Shown: positions 1 to 7,722 of the stretch, piece by piece | Position numbering within the stretch: the stretch's first letter is position 1 | How the letters are laid out: each line of letters starts with the position of its first letter | Source: Cytobacillus sp. S13-E01 | GTDB lineage: Bacteria > Bacillota > Bacilli > Bacillales > Bacillaceae_L | DNA length: 64,000 nucleotides | NCBI RefSeq assembly: GCF_029193815.1 | Contig: NZ_JARFVC010000007.1 | Coordinates: forward strand, 62,001 to 126,000 | Reading direction: 5' to 3' | Notes under the pieces: model-generated | Database searches by the model: none | Told to the model about the DNA's origin: nothing | What the model saw: the letters and a program-made list of their open reading frames with translations, nothing else | Position numbers and translations under genes: made by a program

Positions 1-870
1 CCCTGTTTCCACCATTTCATTGACTCCACAATAATCATTGATGGGTAATAGTTCAATATGTGTGATTCCTAATTCAACTAAGTAGGATAGCCCAGTACTC
101 GTACCTGCTGGACCTAAAGTCCCGGATTCCGTTAAACCTAGATACTTTCCTTTTTGTTTTATCCCACTTTGCGGGTGTATTGAAAAATCTCGTATATGAG
201 TTTCATAAATGATTGCGTCAGTAGGATTCGAAAAAGCTGGAAGTGTTGTTTTAGACTGATATGTATTTTTTAGATCAATAATAACGCCATATTCACCATT
301 AATTGAAACTGCATTTACATACGGATCTACTGCCTCTCTCCAAACTTTATTTACACATACTAAATACGCGTAAAAATGCCCTTCTAAGTCCCCTGGAATT
401 GAGGCAAACCATACACCATTGTGTTCTCTTGCCATTACATGCAATTGAATGTCATCAGCGGATGTCCCACAAAAAATCTTTAACTTAACACTGCTTGCTG
501 ATGGTGCCCATACCTTAAATAAAGACTCTATAGCAGAGTATGTAACACCTAAATCATTTCCTTCATAAGCATAAAAATCATCAAAAGCTTGAGTGCGAAT
601 AACGGCACCTACCTGTAAATCAGTAGATGACCCATACTGATCCTTTACGATATAGTCATCACCTATTGAAATAATCGCGGTGAAAGTGCAGATATATTTC
701 ACACAATCTTCTATATCAATTTTGTTAATGATATCAAGGTCTAAACAAGACTCATGGATACATAGTGTGAAGGAATGAGATAGTCCACCATGATAAGACT
801 TTGGTAAAAGCACGGTTATACTATTTAGTTCATCAAGGTATGCCTCAAATATTCTGTCGGTATTTGTCAT
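1..870 (-). CDS. amyX: Type I pullulanase, N-terminal part (cut by window edge)
   Basis: This gene encodes a debranching enzyme that hydrolyses alpha-1,6 links in pullulan, glycogen or limit dextrins. Only the first 290 codons are inside the window; the catalytic TIM barrel continues to the left. Reading from an ATG at 870, preceded by GGTGAG, the protein shows an N-terminal accessory region, a CBM48-like segment (FKVWAPSASSVKLKIF) and the start of the GH13 domain, with YETHIRDFS and then THIELLPINDYCGVNE, a pattern typical of type I pullulanases. No signal peptide is seen, which fits an intracellular enzyme such as B. subtilis AmyX. The next gene, a YtlR-like kinase, is also its neighbour in B. 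subtilis. The family is clear; the exact substrate is inferred. Confidence 0.88.
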   Translation of the reverse strand, partial: MTNTDRIFEAYLDELNSITVLLPKSYHGGLSHSFTLCIHESCLDLDIINKIDIEDCVKYICTFTAIISIGDDYIVKDQYGSSTDLQVGAVIRTQAFDDFYAYEGNDLGVTYSAIESLFKVWAPSASSVKLKIFCGTSADDIQLHVMAREHNGVWFASIPGDLEGHFYAYLVCVNKVWREAVDPYVNAVSINGEYGVIIDLKNTYQSKTTLPAFSNPTDAIIYETHIRDFSIHPQSGIKQKGKYLGLTESGTLGPAGTSTGLSYLVELGITHIELLPINDYCGVNEMVETG

Positions 871-919
871 TCGCTCACCGCCTATTACAGGATTAGAAGC
901 TATAGTTTTTGCTTGAAAG

Positions 920-1867
920 CTAAAACTTATGAGGTAAAGAAAAAATACTGATCCGGCTTTTGTCTACTGATACCACAACAGGTGTATGTCCAACTTGCTC
1001 TCCATCGACATGTACAAGAAATGGTTTCTCTGAATCAATCTTAATTTCCCGTCCAGTGTGCACTGAAACTTCTTTTAAGCCAACATGCTTTCCAAAAAAA
1101 ACTGTACCAAATACTAAAAGTAGCTTTAGTTTTGATAAATTATGAATAACCGTTATGTTTAATAAACCATCATTAGGGCGTGCATTGGGTGATATTTTCA
1201 TACCGCCACCATAAAAACTTTGATTTGATACAGTAACAAACCAAACATTTTGGTACCGGTGGATCGTTCCATCTATCGATAGCGTAACACTTGTAGGCAC
1301 AAACGAAAATAAAAGTTTCAATAGCGCTATGACATAGACTAAAGATCCTAAACGAACAACACTTAAATATTTTTTCATTAACGATTGATTTGTAAGCTTT
1401 GAAACTTCTGCATCAAATCCCACACCAAGACTATTCATAAATAGCTTTCTTTGTGATGAAGTCCCAATTGTGGCTTTTCCAATATCAAATTGAGGTATAG
1501 GTCTTCCTTGCTTCCTTAAAATAAGCTTTAAAGCAGCAATCGGTGAATTCGGAATGTTAAAACCTCTCGAAAAGTCATTTCCTGTCCCAGCTGGGATAAA
1601 TCCAACTCTAACGGCTGGATGCTTGGCAAGACCGTTTACTACTTCATTCATTGTGCCATCCCCACCAACTACAATAATTCCTTCAATTTTATCTTCATAC
1701 ATAGTGGCAATTTGTTTTGCAATTTCTGTAGCATGATTTGGGGATTTTGTATAAAAAGATCGATAGTTTACATTTTGTTTATCTAGTTCTCGCACGAGTT
1801 TCTCCCAAACCTTTAAAGACTTTCCATTACTAGCAGCTTTATTTACAATAAAAAAAAGTATTTTCAT
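920..1867 (-). CDS. ytlR: Diacylglycerol/lipid kinase family protein YtlR
   Basis: Probable ATP-dependent lipid kinase of the DagK/YegS/BmrU family, acting at the inner face of the membrane. The protein has the nucleotide-binding signature GGDGTMNE (residues 68-75) and PAGTGNDFS (92-100), followed by the C-terminal beta-sandwich region with NVWFVTVSNQSFYGGG. I chose the ATG at 1867, giving 315 residues, because a GAAGG motif precedes it and the family normally begins with this MKILFFIVN strand; the frame stays open upstream for 37 more codons, but that extension runs into repeat A1. Gene order next to pullulanase matches B. subtilis ytlR-amyX. The true lipid substrate is not known from the sequence. 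Confidence 0.85.
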   Translation of the reverse strand: MKILFFIVNKAASNGKSLKVWEKLVRELDKQNVNYRSFYTKSPNHATEIAKQIATMYEDKIEGIIVVGGDGTMNEVVNGLAKHPAVRVGFIPAGTGNDFSRGFNIPNSPIAALKLILRKQGRPIPQFDIGKATIGTSSQRKLFMNSLGVGFDAEVSKLTNQSLMKKYLSVVRLGSLVYVIALLKLLFSFVPTSVTLSIDGTIHRYQNVWFVTVSNQSFYGGGMKISPNARPNDGLLNITVIHNLSKLKLLLVFGTVFFGKHVGLKEVSVHTGREIKIDSEKPFLVHVDGEQVGHTPVVVSVDKSRISIFSLPHKF

Positions 1868-1968
1868 AGATTCAACCTTCATTCGTCTTAATGTCTTAAT
1901 GTAATAGTACGTACCTACTGCTTCTATTCTTATTTTAACACTTAAATTGATACAGGAATCTATTAATT

Positions 1969-2074
1969 TATCCCGCATTAACAGGCAGTAAGATCTCCCT
2001 TCAAAAATTAGAGAATTCGAAGAAGTTTCAGTGGGTATGTAAGTAAACCCCCACTGAGGGAAGTTTCCTTTATA
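1969..2074. repeat. Repeat family A, copy 1 (internally shortened)
   Basis: A hairpin-rich element beginning TTTATCCCGCATTAAC and ending GAAGTTTCCTTTATA. It matches copies at 18412-18574 and 30616-30771 in its left end (TATCCCGC, then AGGCAGTAAGA), its centre (GAGAATTCGAAGAAGTTT) and its right end (CCCCCACTGAGGGAAGTTTCC). The middle segment found in the other two copies is missing here, so the copy is about 50 bp shorter. It lies just upstream of the lipid kinase gene. Confidence 0.75.
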
Positions 2075-2491
2075 AAAATTTGTATTTACAGCTTATCTTT
2101 AAACTTGTACCGATGATGCCTCAAAACTTAAAAAAATGGTTGCAAAAACCATAGAAACATCAATTGCGTATGAACAATTATATGAAAAAATTTCAACTGA
2201 AAGAATCGATAACTTTATTTGGGGAGTAGGATAATTTTAAAATACTCAATTCCTAGTGAATTTCGCCAATTTTAACCAATAGGGTGTCTTGCCTATTCTT
2301 CCTAATTCTGTTATTCTTATTATGAATTATTTTTGTTCAGTATATGGGAAGAACAAGTTACAACTTTTCGCCTGGATATCAATAAGAGTGTTTTCAAAAA
2401 GAGGACTATTTTGACCTTGATTTTTTGAACGACTCTTAGAGCAAGAATAGTAATACAATTGTGTGGTTTTCGCACATAGGAGGCAACAAAC
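2075..2491. other. Intergenic region and long leader of the cold shock gene
   Basis: No recognised gene. A 32-codon frame at 2136-2234 (MVAKTIETSIAYEQ...) reads like the tail of a lost gene, but it has no Shine-Dalgarno sequence. The last 150 bases before the cold shock gene form an untranslated leader, as is usual for csp genes; a TTGACC at 2411 could be part of a promoter, but I see no convincing -10 box at the right distance. Confidence 0.35.
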
Positions 2492-2692
2492 ATGGAAAAT
2501 GGTAAAGTAAAATGGTTTAACGCAGAAAAAGGTTTCGGATTCATCGAGCGCGACGGTGGAGATGATGTATTTGTACACTTCTCAGCTATCGAAGGTGACG
2601 GTTTCAAATCACTTGAAGAAGGTCAAGAAGTTTCTTTCAACGTAGAGCAAGGTGCACGTGGACCTCAAGCTGCTAACGTTCAAAAACTTTAA
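2492..2692 (+). CDS. csp: Cold shock protein, CspB/CspC family
   Basis: A 66-residue single-domain nucleic-acid-binding protein that melts RNA secondary structure and supports translation in the cold or at growth transitions. It is a complete five-stranded OB fold with RNP1 (KGFGFIE, residues 13-19) and RNP2 (VFVHF, 26-30). The ATG at 2492 follows a textbook AGGAGG. The gene stands alone between oppositely oriented neighbours and has its own terminator. Which of the several Bacillus csp paralogues it corresponds to cannot be decided from this sequence alone. Confidence 0.96.
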   Translation: MENGKVKWFNAEKGFGFIERDGGDDVFVHFSAIEGDGFKSLEEGQEVSFNVEQGARGPQAANVQKL

Positions 2693-2720
2693 TTTTTAAG
2701 ACTAAGTAAAAACATATAAA

Positions 2721-2747
2721 CAGACTCTCATAAAGAGTCTGTTTTTT
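2721..2747 (+). terminator. Intrinsic terminator of csp
   Basis: Perfect 8-bp stem CAGACTCT/AGAGTCTG with a 5-base loop, followed by six T. It lies 28 bases after the csp stop codon. Confidence 0.9.
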
Positions 2748-2822
2748 CATTTTTTCTTTCATATCTGCCCGATGGATTATAAATTGGTCTAAAATTTGTG
2801 AAATAATCCATCGAATACTAAC

Positions 2823-3836
2823 TTATTCCTCATTTTCATTCCACTCAACCCGTTTAACACAGGTAGTTTGGCAATATAATAACAGGGATTGCGCCGCTTT
2901 TAACTGCACATGTTTGAGGGGAGATGAAAGGTTGCGCAAATTAGTAAACCAACCTTCGTAATTTCTCTTTTCAATAAAATCAACATCATATGGTGGAAAG
3001 GGGTAATCAAAGTATCCGGTTCTGTTTAATACAATTTTTTTAATGGGCATTTCAATCTCATTTAGTTGAAAGACTTTCCTTACAATTTTCTCCATTCTAT
3101 TCAATCCAATAAGGGGAGAGAGTACTTTCTTTTCTTTACTACCTATACGTTCTGTCCAAAAGCGCTCTTTAGATCCAAGGAATACACTTCCTTCTTCACC
3201 CTCAAGTATGGTTATACACCAGGTCGTTGTTGGACTGATAATGATGATGTCTGCCTCAATAGGAGCGTGTTTCAAAAGAAAAACTGGTTTATACAGTACT
3301 AAATACGTATCAGGAAATCTTTGTAGGAAATATTTTAGATTTTCTTCCTCATAAAAACGATCATCAATATAGGACTTTTCCCTAATTGTTGAACTAGCCC
3401 ATTTCATTTGAAATCTAAATAAACTCTCTAAAAAGATGAGCTTTACCTCATCCAACGTTTTAGGATCATTATTTAATGAAGAAAACATTTCATTTGAATC
3501 TAATTCATCATCTATTCCATCTATTGAGACTGAAGGTTGAAAAGATATTTCGTCTTGAACCTCCTCATTTTTTCGAACCTTTTGAAAGAACTGTTTAAAC
3601 GGGTCAAGTACCGACTTTTTTTCTTCATTTAATAGTTGAAACTTTTCATAGATGTCAGTCGTGTTTTTAGAAATGGCACTAAGTGAATCTAATGTTCCAT
3701 TTTCCCACGCCGTATTGATTTGTTTCCATTGCTGTTTTTTCAAACGAATATATTGACTAGGGTAGCGGTAAATATCAACCTCATATCTTGAGATATAGTC
3801 TTGTAATTTTATAAGTTGGCCCAAAAATTTTCTCAC
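2823..3836 (-). CDS. ytlQ: YtlQ-like protein with a nuclease-related (NERD-like) region
   Basis: A 337-residue soluble protein of unknown function. No signal peptide or membrane segment is seen. The first 120 residues are charged and probably helical; the C-terminal half contains APIEADIIIISPTTTWCITILEGEEG, split here as APIEADIIIISP then TTTWCITILEGE, which resembles the core of nuclease-related domains where an acidic residue and a strand precede a hydrophobic strand. The name rests mainly on position: in B. subtilis ytlQ lies between ytlR and ytlP, as it does here apart from the inserted lrgAB and csp genes. It ends 7 bases past the lrgB stop, so the three minus-strand genes lrgA, lrgB and this one are not one transcript in that order; this gene is downstream of lrgB in transcription order. 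Confidence 0.6.
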   Translation of the reverse strand: MRKFLGQLIKLQDYISRYEVDIYRYPSQYIRLKKQQWKQINTAWENGTLDSLSAISKNTTDIYEKFQLLNEEKKSVLDPFKQFFQKVRKNEEVQDEISFQPSVSIDGIDDELDSNEMFSSLNNDPKTLDEVKLIFLESLFRFQMKWASSTIREKSYIDDRFYEEENLKYFLQRFPDTYLVLYKPVFLLKHAPIEADIIIISPTTTWCITILEGEEGSVFLGSKERFWTERIGSKEKKVLSPLIGLNRMEKIVRKVFQLNEIEMPIKKIVLNRTGYFDYPFPPYDVDFIEKRNYEGWFTNLRNLSSPLKHVQLKAAQSLLLYCQTTCVKRVEWNENEE

Positions 3837-3843
3837 CTACTTC

Positions 3844-4530
3844 CTATAGAAAAAATAGAATAATATATGGATATAAAATACTTGAGAAAATAGCACTTAG
3901 AATCATTGAAACAGAGCTAATTGCTGCCTCACGTTTACCTATTTCTAATGCTTTAGCAGTACCAATTCCATGTGCAGATGTTCCAAAACCAAGTCCAACT
4001 CCTATGAAGTGAGAAATACCAGATTTTTTTAATATTATCGGTCCAAACATTGCTCCTGATATACCCGCAATCATAACATATACAGCCGCAAGTGTAGGAA
4101 CACCACCGATAATATCTGCAATATCCATTGCAACAGGAGAGGTAACTGATTTCGGAAGAATCGATATTAGAATTTTTTGGTCAATTTTAAGTAATAGTGA
4201 AAAATAGATACCTGTAAAAAGAGCAATCATCGTGCCAATAAACACACTGACAAAAATTGGTGTAAAGTATCGTTTTAATGTAGCTTTATTTTGATAAAGT
4301 GGAAATGCAAGAGCGACCACCGCTGGTCCTAGTAACTCATCAATCCATTTTCCACCTATCATATACGTATTGTAGGACATGTTAAGAAGGGATAGGATGA
4401 TAATGAGAACGAGTGTTGTTGTAGCAATTGGGACAAATAAAGGAGAATTCACTCGCTTGTATAGGCCCTTCATACCATTATATAGTAAAACTGTTACTAT
4501 AATGATAGTAAGTGCATAAATTGCATTCAT
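3844..4530 (-). CDS. lrgB: LrgB/CidB family membrane protein
   Basis: Integral membrane protein of 228 residues with about seven hydrophobic segments, the partner of LrgA/CidA-type holin-like proteins. The family motif region SVTSPVAMDIADIIGG and the segment GFGTSAHGIGTAKALEIG near the C-terminus are diagnostic. Members are tied to murein hydrolase control and export of overflow metabolites such as pyruvate. The start ATG overlaps the stop of the lrgA gene in the ATGA arrangement, so the two are translationally coupled. No LysR or LytTR regulator is adjacent. Whether this pair acts like Lrg, Cid or the pyruvate transporter PftAB cannot be decided. Confidence 0.88.
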   Translation of the reverse strand: MNAIYALTIIIVTVLLYNGMKGLYKRVNSPLFVPIATTTLVLIIILSLLNMSYNTYMIGGKWIDELLGPAVVALAFPLYQNKATLKRYFTPIFVSVFIGTMIALFTGIYFSLLLKIDQKILISILPKSVTSPVAMDIADIIGGVPTLAAVYVMIAGISGAMFGPIILKKSGISHFIGVGLGFGTSAHGIGTAKALEIGKREAAISSVSMILSAIFSSILYPYIILFFL

Positions 4531-4919
4531 GCATCTAAACTCCTCTCATATTCCTCCCGCTGCTCCTTTTTCTTTGAAATGTACTGCCCTACCGCTCCAG
4601 AAATCACCATAACTAAAAAGGTACTTATCAAAACAATAAGGACGGTTAGGATCCCTTTCCCCTGAAAAAACGGGATATACTCGATAACCCCTACTGTTGC
4701 AGGTAGAAATAATAGTGGAAGACGAGATAGTAAAAATTGTGACCCCTCTGAAAGCCATTTTTCTTTTACGATTTTAAATTGAAGTAGGATAAAGAGACCA
4801 AGCATACCAATTATACTACCCGGAATAGTTAAATCCAATAAAGCTTGAATAAAACTTCCAACATAATAGATTCCATATAAAACGCTGATTTGGAGGATAG
4901 TAAGTAAGGTTTTTTTCAT
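4527..4919 (-). CDS. lrgA: LrgA/CidA family holin-like protein
   Basis: Small membrane protein (130 residues) with four predicted membrane segments and the family signature TIPGSIIGMLGLFILLQF. It acts with the LrgB-like protein encoded next, and the genes overlap by four bases. The ATG at 4919 was chosen over the longer open frame because AAGGAGG stands seven bases before it; the upstream extension has no ribosome binding site. LrgA-type proteins modulate autolysis and membrane permeability; in Bacillus some pairs move pyruvate. The function assigned here is family level only. Confidence 0.88.
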   Translation of the reverse strand: MKKTLLTILQISVLYGIYYVGSFIQALLDLTIPGSIIGMLGLFILLQFKIVKEKWLSEGSQFLLSRLPLLFLPATVGVIEYIPFFQGKGILTVLIVLISTFLVMVISGAVGQYISKKKEQREEYERSLDA

Positions 4920-5034
4920 TGTTTCCTCCTTAATTAAACAAAATCTAGCTGAACCAAAAGCCCTCATTCATAATGATGTTTAGTAAACATCCTTTCATTT
5001 TAGTCGTTATATTATCACATTTTCTATTCTGGGG

Positions 5035-5607
5035 CTATTCCTTATTGCCCAGTGGATAAATCGAAAGTGGTTGATATTTTGGTAAGCGCTTTAGGTGTGT
5101 TTGATATAAGACAATATGTTCTGCAATAAACGCTGTAAATTCCTCTTTTGGCTGGACGATTTTATCGATCGCTTTAAAAGGGATTTCAGAATTCCACCTT
5201 CTTGCCAAAGTAATATGTGGTGTAAAAGGCCGATCCTCTAAAGTAAAACCAACTTCCGTACATGCTCTATATACATCTTTTTGAAGACTAACTAAACGAT
5301 CCTCTTGCTTAACTCCACTCCATAAGATTCTTGGGGATTCTGGTTTTCCAAAAGTACCAATTCCTTCTAACTCAAGTTGAAATGCTTTATGACTAGGCAT
5401 AATTGAAGCTAACCTAACCTTAACAGCTTGAATTTGTTCAATAGACGACGGTTTACCTAAAAAGGCAAGAGTAATATGTAAATCCTGCGGATGAACCCAT
5501 GATTTAAACGGTAACTTAGGCTCAACCAATTCTCTAAAGCTTTGGAGAACTTCGCGAATATGCTGGGGTAAGGATAATGCAAGAAAAAAATGTGTCTGTT
5601 GTGTCAT
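5035..5607 (-). CDS. thpR: RNA 2',3'-cyclic phosphodiesterase (2'-5' RNA ligase family, YtlP)
   Basis: Two-histidine phosphoesterase that opens RNA 2',3'-cyclic phosphates. Both catalytic tetrapeptides are present as HITL, at residues 44-47 and 131-134, in a protein of 190 residues, the normal length for ThpR. The ATG at 5607 is preceded by GGGGAG at a good distance; the open frame continues upstream but without a start signal. B. subtilis ytlP occupies the same place between ytlQ and ytkP. It is transcribed away from the cysteine synthase gene, so the 270 bases between them hold divergent promoters. Confidence 0.9.
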   Translation of the reverse strand: MTQQTHFFLALSLPQHIREVLQSFRELVEPKLPFKSWVHPQDLHITLAFLGKPSSIEQIQAVKVRLASIMPSHKAFQLELEGIGTFGKPESPRILWSGVKQEDRLVSLQKDVYRACTEVGFTLEDRPFTPHITLARRWNSEIPFKAIDKIVQPKEEFTAFIAEHIVLYQTHLKRLPKYQPLSIYPLGNKE

Positions 5608-5876
5608 ACATAACTCCCCTTTTTTTAAAATGTAAATAGCTATTTGAATAACCCAAGTTGACGAAATTTTCTTTGTCATGCTTATTTTAACAAATATCGT
5701 TTTGCAAATGGATACCAATTAATATTTAGGTGAATCATAATACTTTTATAAGCAATGTTTTACCGTTTTAGGATAAACTAATTCTTTGAAATTAACCATA
5801 ATCCCAACATACTAGATAGGATTAGTTATTACATGTATAATAGAACTAGGAATATTTCAAAAAGGAAGTGAAATCT

Positions 5877-6809
5877 ATGCGTGTGGTAAACAATATGGCA
5901 GAATTAATTGGAGATACACCACTTGTTAAACTAAATAAAATCGGTCCTATTGATGGAGCTTCTATTTATTTAAAATTAGAGTTTTTTAATCCTAGTGGAA
6001 GTGTTAAGGACAGAGCAGCCTATAATATGATTATACAAGCTGAAAAGCAAGGATTGCTAAATGCCAACTCGACGATTATTGAACCTACTAGCGGTAACAC
6101 TGGTATTGGATTAGCCATGAATGCAGCGGCTAGAGGCTACAAGGCCATTCTAGTTATGCCTGATACAATGACACTTGAGCGCATTAACTTACTAAAAGCG
6201 TATGGGGCTGGGGTCGTACTTACACCTGGTGACGAGAAAATGCCAGGTGCAATTAAAAAGGCAAATGAACTTGCAAAAGAAATTCCGGATAGCTTCGTAC
6301 CTATGCAATTTGAGAACGGTGCGAACCCTGATGCACACCGCACAACTACTGCAGTTGAAATAATTGAAGCAATGAAAGAAATTGGTAAGCCATTATCAGC
6401 GTTTGTTGCTACAGCTGGTACTGGTGGAACGATTACTGGCACTGGTGAGACTTTAAAAGAAAATTATAAAGATCTAACCGTACATGTAGTCGAACCGGCA
6501 GGGTCTCCTGTCCTTTCAGGCGGGAAGCCAGGTAAACATAAGCTTGTTGGCACAAGCCCGGGTTTCATACCTGAAATTTTAAATCAAAATGTGTATGATG
6601 AAATTTTTAAAATTAAAGATGAAGAGGCTTATGAAATCACTCGAAGTCTAGCACGTGATGAAGGGATTCTTGTCGGACCTTCGTCTGGAGCAGCATGTTA
6701 CGCAGCCATTCAAGTGGCTAAGCGCCTTACTCCAGAAGATGTTGTCGTATGTATCGCTTGTGATACGGGTGAACGATATTTATCCAGTGATGTATTTGAT
6801 TTTTCATAA
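5877..6809 (+). CDS. ytkP: Cysteine synthase family protein YtkP
   Basis: Pyridoxal-phosphate enzyme of the O-acetylserine sulfhydrylase fold, 310 residues. The Schiff-base lysine is in PSGSVKDRA (Lys44), the substrate loop is TSGNTGIG (71-78) and the phosphate-binding loop is GTGGTITGTG. Such enzymes make cysteine from O-acetylserine and sulfide, or related beta-replacement products. I use the ATG at 5877 with AAAGGAAG eight bases upstream rather than the GTG at 5868, which lies inside that site. In B. subtilis YtkP is a paralogue of CysK of uncertain substrate, and the same caution holds here. Confidence 0.88.
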   Translation: MRVVNNMAELIGDTPLVKLNKIGPIDGASIYLKLEFFNPSGSVKDRAAYNMIIQAEKQGLLNANSTIIEPTSGNTGIGLAMNAAARGYKAILVMPDTMTLERINLLKAYGAGVVLTPGDEKMPGAIKKANELAKEIPDSFVPMQFENGANPDAHRTTTAVEIIEAMKEIGKPLSAFVATAGTGGTITGTGETLKENYKDLTVHVVEPAGSPVLSGGKPGKHKLVGTSPGFIPEILNQNVYDEIFKIKDEEAYEITRSLARDEGILVGPSSGAACYAAIQVAKRLTPEDVVVCIACDTGERYLSSDVFDFS

Positions 6810-6818
6810 AATATTATA

Positions 6819-6850
6819 GAAAAGAGAGCCCAAAGCTCTCTTTTCTCACA
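6819..6850 (+). terminator. Intrinsic terminator of ytkP
   Basis: Eleven-base-pair stem (GAAAAGAGAGC/GCTCTCTTTTC) with a five-base loop, 10 bases after the stop codon. Repeat B1 starts just beyond it. Confidence 0.85.
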
Positions 6851-6860
6851 TTTATTTTTA

Positions 6861-7026
6861 AGAAAAGCGAAAGGCGCGCCCGCCTATCGGCGACAAGCAT
6901 AAGACGAGCCCTGACTGAAGGCGTTCTTTGCCTTCGGGAAGGGCTTGGCTTATGACCTCAGGTCCGATGGCGCCCTGAGCTAGACACTAAAACTAGGTAC
7001 AAACTTTTATACTTTCTTATCTTTTC
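6861..7026. repeat. Repeat family B, copy 1
   Basis: An element of about 165 bp starting AGAAAAGCG and ending ACTTTCTTATCTTTT. The 5' part GGCGCGCCCGCCTATCGGC pairs with the 3' part GTCCGATGGCGCC, CATAAG pairs with CTTATG, and an inner stem GAAGGC/GCCTTC is separated by GTTCTTT. The whole is one long imperfect hairpin followed by a conserved right tail CTAAAACTAGGTACAAA. Other copies: 12006-12168, 20084-20192, 54530-54749, with a right-end fragment at 23700-23740. Confidence 0.85.
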
Positions 7027-7056
7027 AAAAAACAATTCCCTACGGAACTGCCTCCT

Positions 7057-7602
7057 CTAGTTAATCACAACGTTAAATCTCTTTTTACGATCAATAAGCA
7101 TAATGACTATTAAAAGTAGTAAACCGGAAAATGTTAGCAAACTATAAAATAGATACACATGATTTATATCATAGGCATCTAGAATCATTCCACCCACAAA
7201 TGTACTAAACCAACTACCTAAACCATTACCGACAGCTGAATATAATGAAACAGCTGTTACTCTTACAGAGCTTGGAGATATATCTCTTACATATTGTAGT
7301 GCAGCAGGAATGAACAAGCCTACTGAAAATCCTTGAGCAATAATTGTCGCAAACACTAGATATAGCGAGGGCTCAAAAAATAAACTAGCCATCATACCCC
7401 AAAGCGGTTGAGCTAGAATCGTAACTACAGGGCTTATCGACATAATTATCCCTATTTAAGTACCTGATAAGCCAATTGAATCATTTAAATACACTGATAA
7501 AAGCGGAAAAAGCGCACCAAAACCGAAGAATACGAGAAAATAAAAAGAGGCAAAATTCAGCTTGGCATTGCTAGATAGAGGCCGTTTTAATGTTAACTGC
7601 AT
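7057..7602 (-). pseudogene. MFS transporter remnant (nonsense codon and internal deletion)
   Basis: What remains of a twelve-helix sugar- or drug-type MFS transporter. From an ATG at 7602 with GGAAGG upstream, the frame reads MQLTLKRPLSSNAKLNFASF and continues for 48 codons to a TAA at about 7456, in the sequence GLSGT-stop-IGIIMSISP, where a CAA glutamine codon would be expected. The same frame then continues through PLWGMM and jumps directly to the region of helices 9-12 (GFSVGLFIPAALQYVRD). A family member would have about 390 residues; only about 180 codons are left, so some 200 are deleted. The second piece, 128 codons from 7443, could be translated but would not be a working transporter. 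Confidence 0.85.
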
Positions 7603-7643
7603 GTGTTGACTTCCTTCCTAGGTGGCTCATTTAGCCATAACTT

Positions 7644-7677
7644 AATAAACCGCCCCCCATGTATGAGAGCGGTTATT
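7644..7677 (-). terminator. Possible terminator of pepV
   Basis: AATAACCGC on the minus strand pairs with GCGGTTTATT across a 16-base loop, about 45 bases after the pepV stop. The T-tract is poor, so this is tentative. Confidence 0.4.
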
Positions 7678-7722
7678 ACTATTACCTAATAGTAGCATAT
7701 CTGTAAGAAATAAGGGAAGTTG

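Noticed and set aside
303-488. Short plus-strand frame of 61 codons
   Set aside because: It lies opposite the pullulanase coding frame, which is conserved.
2320-2607. Two overlapping minus-strand frames around the csp start
   Set aside because: They cross the csp gene in antisense and have no ribosome binding site.
6137-6442. Antisense frame inside ytkP
   Set aside because: Shadow of a conserved gene; no binding site and no recognisable fold.
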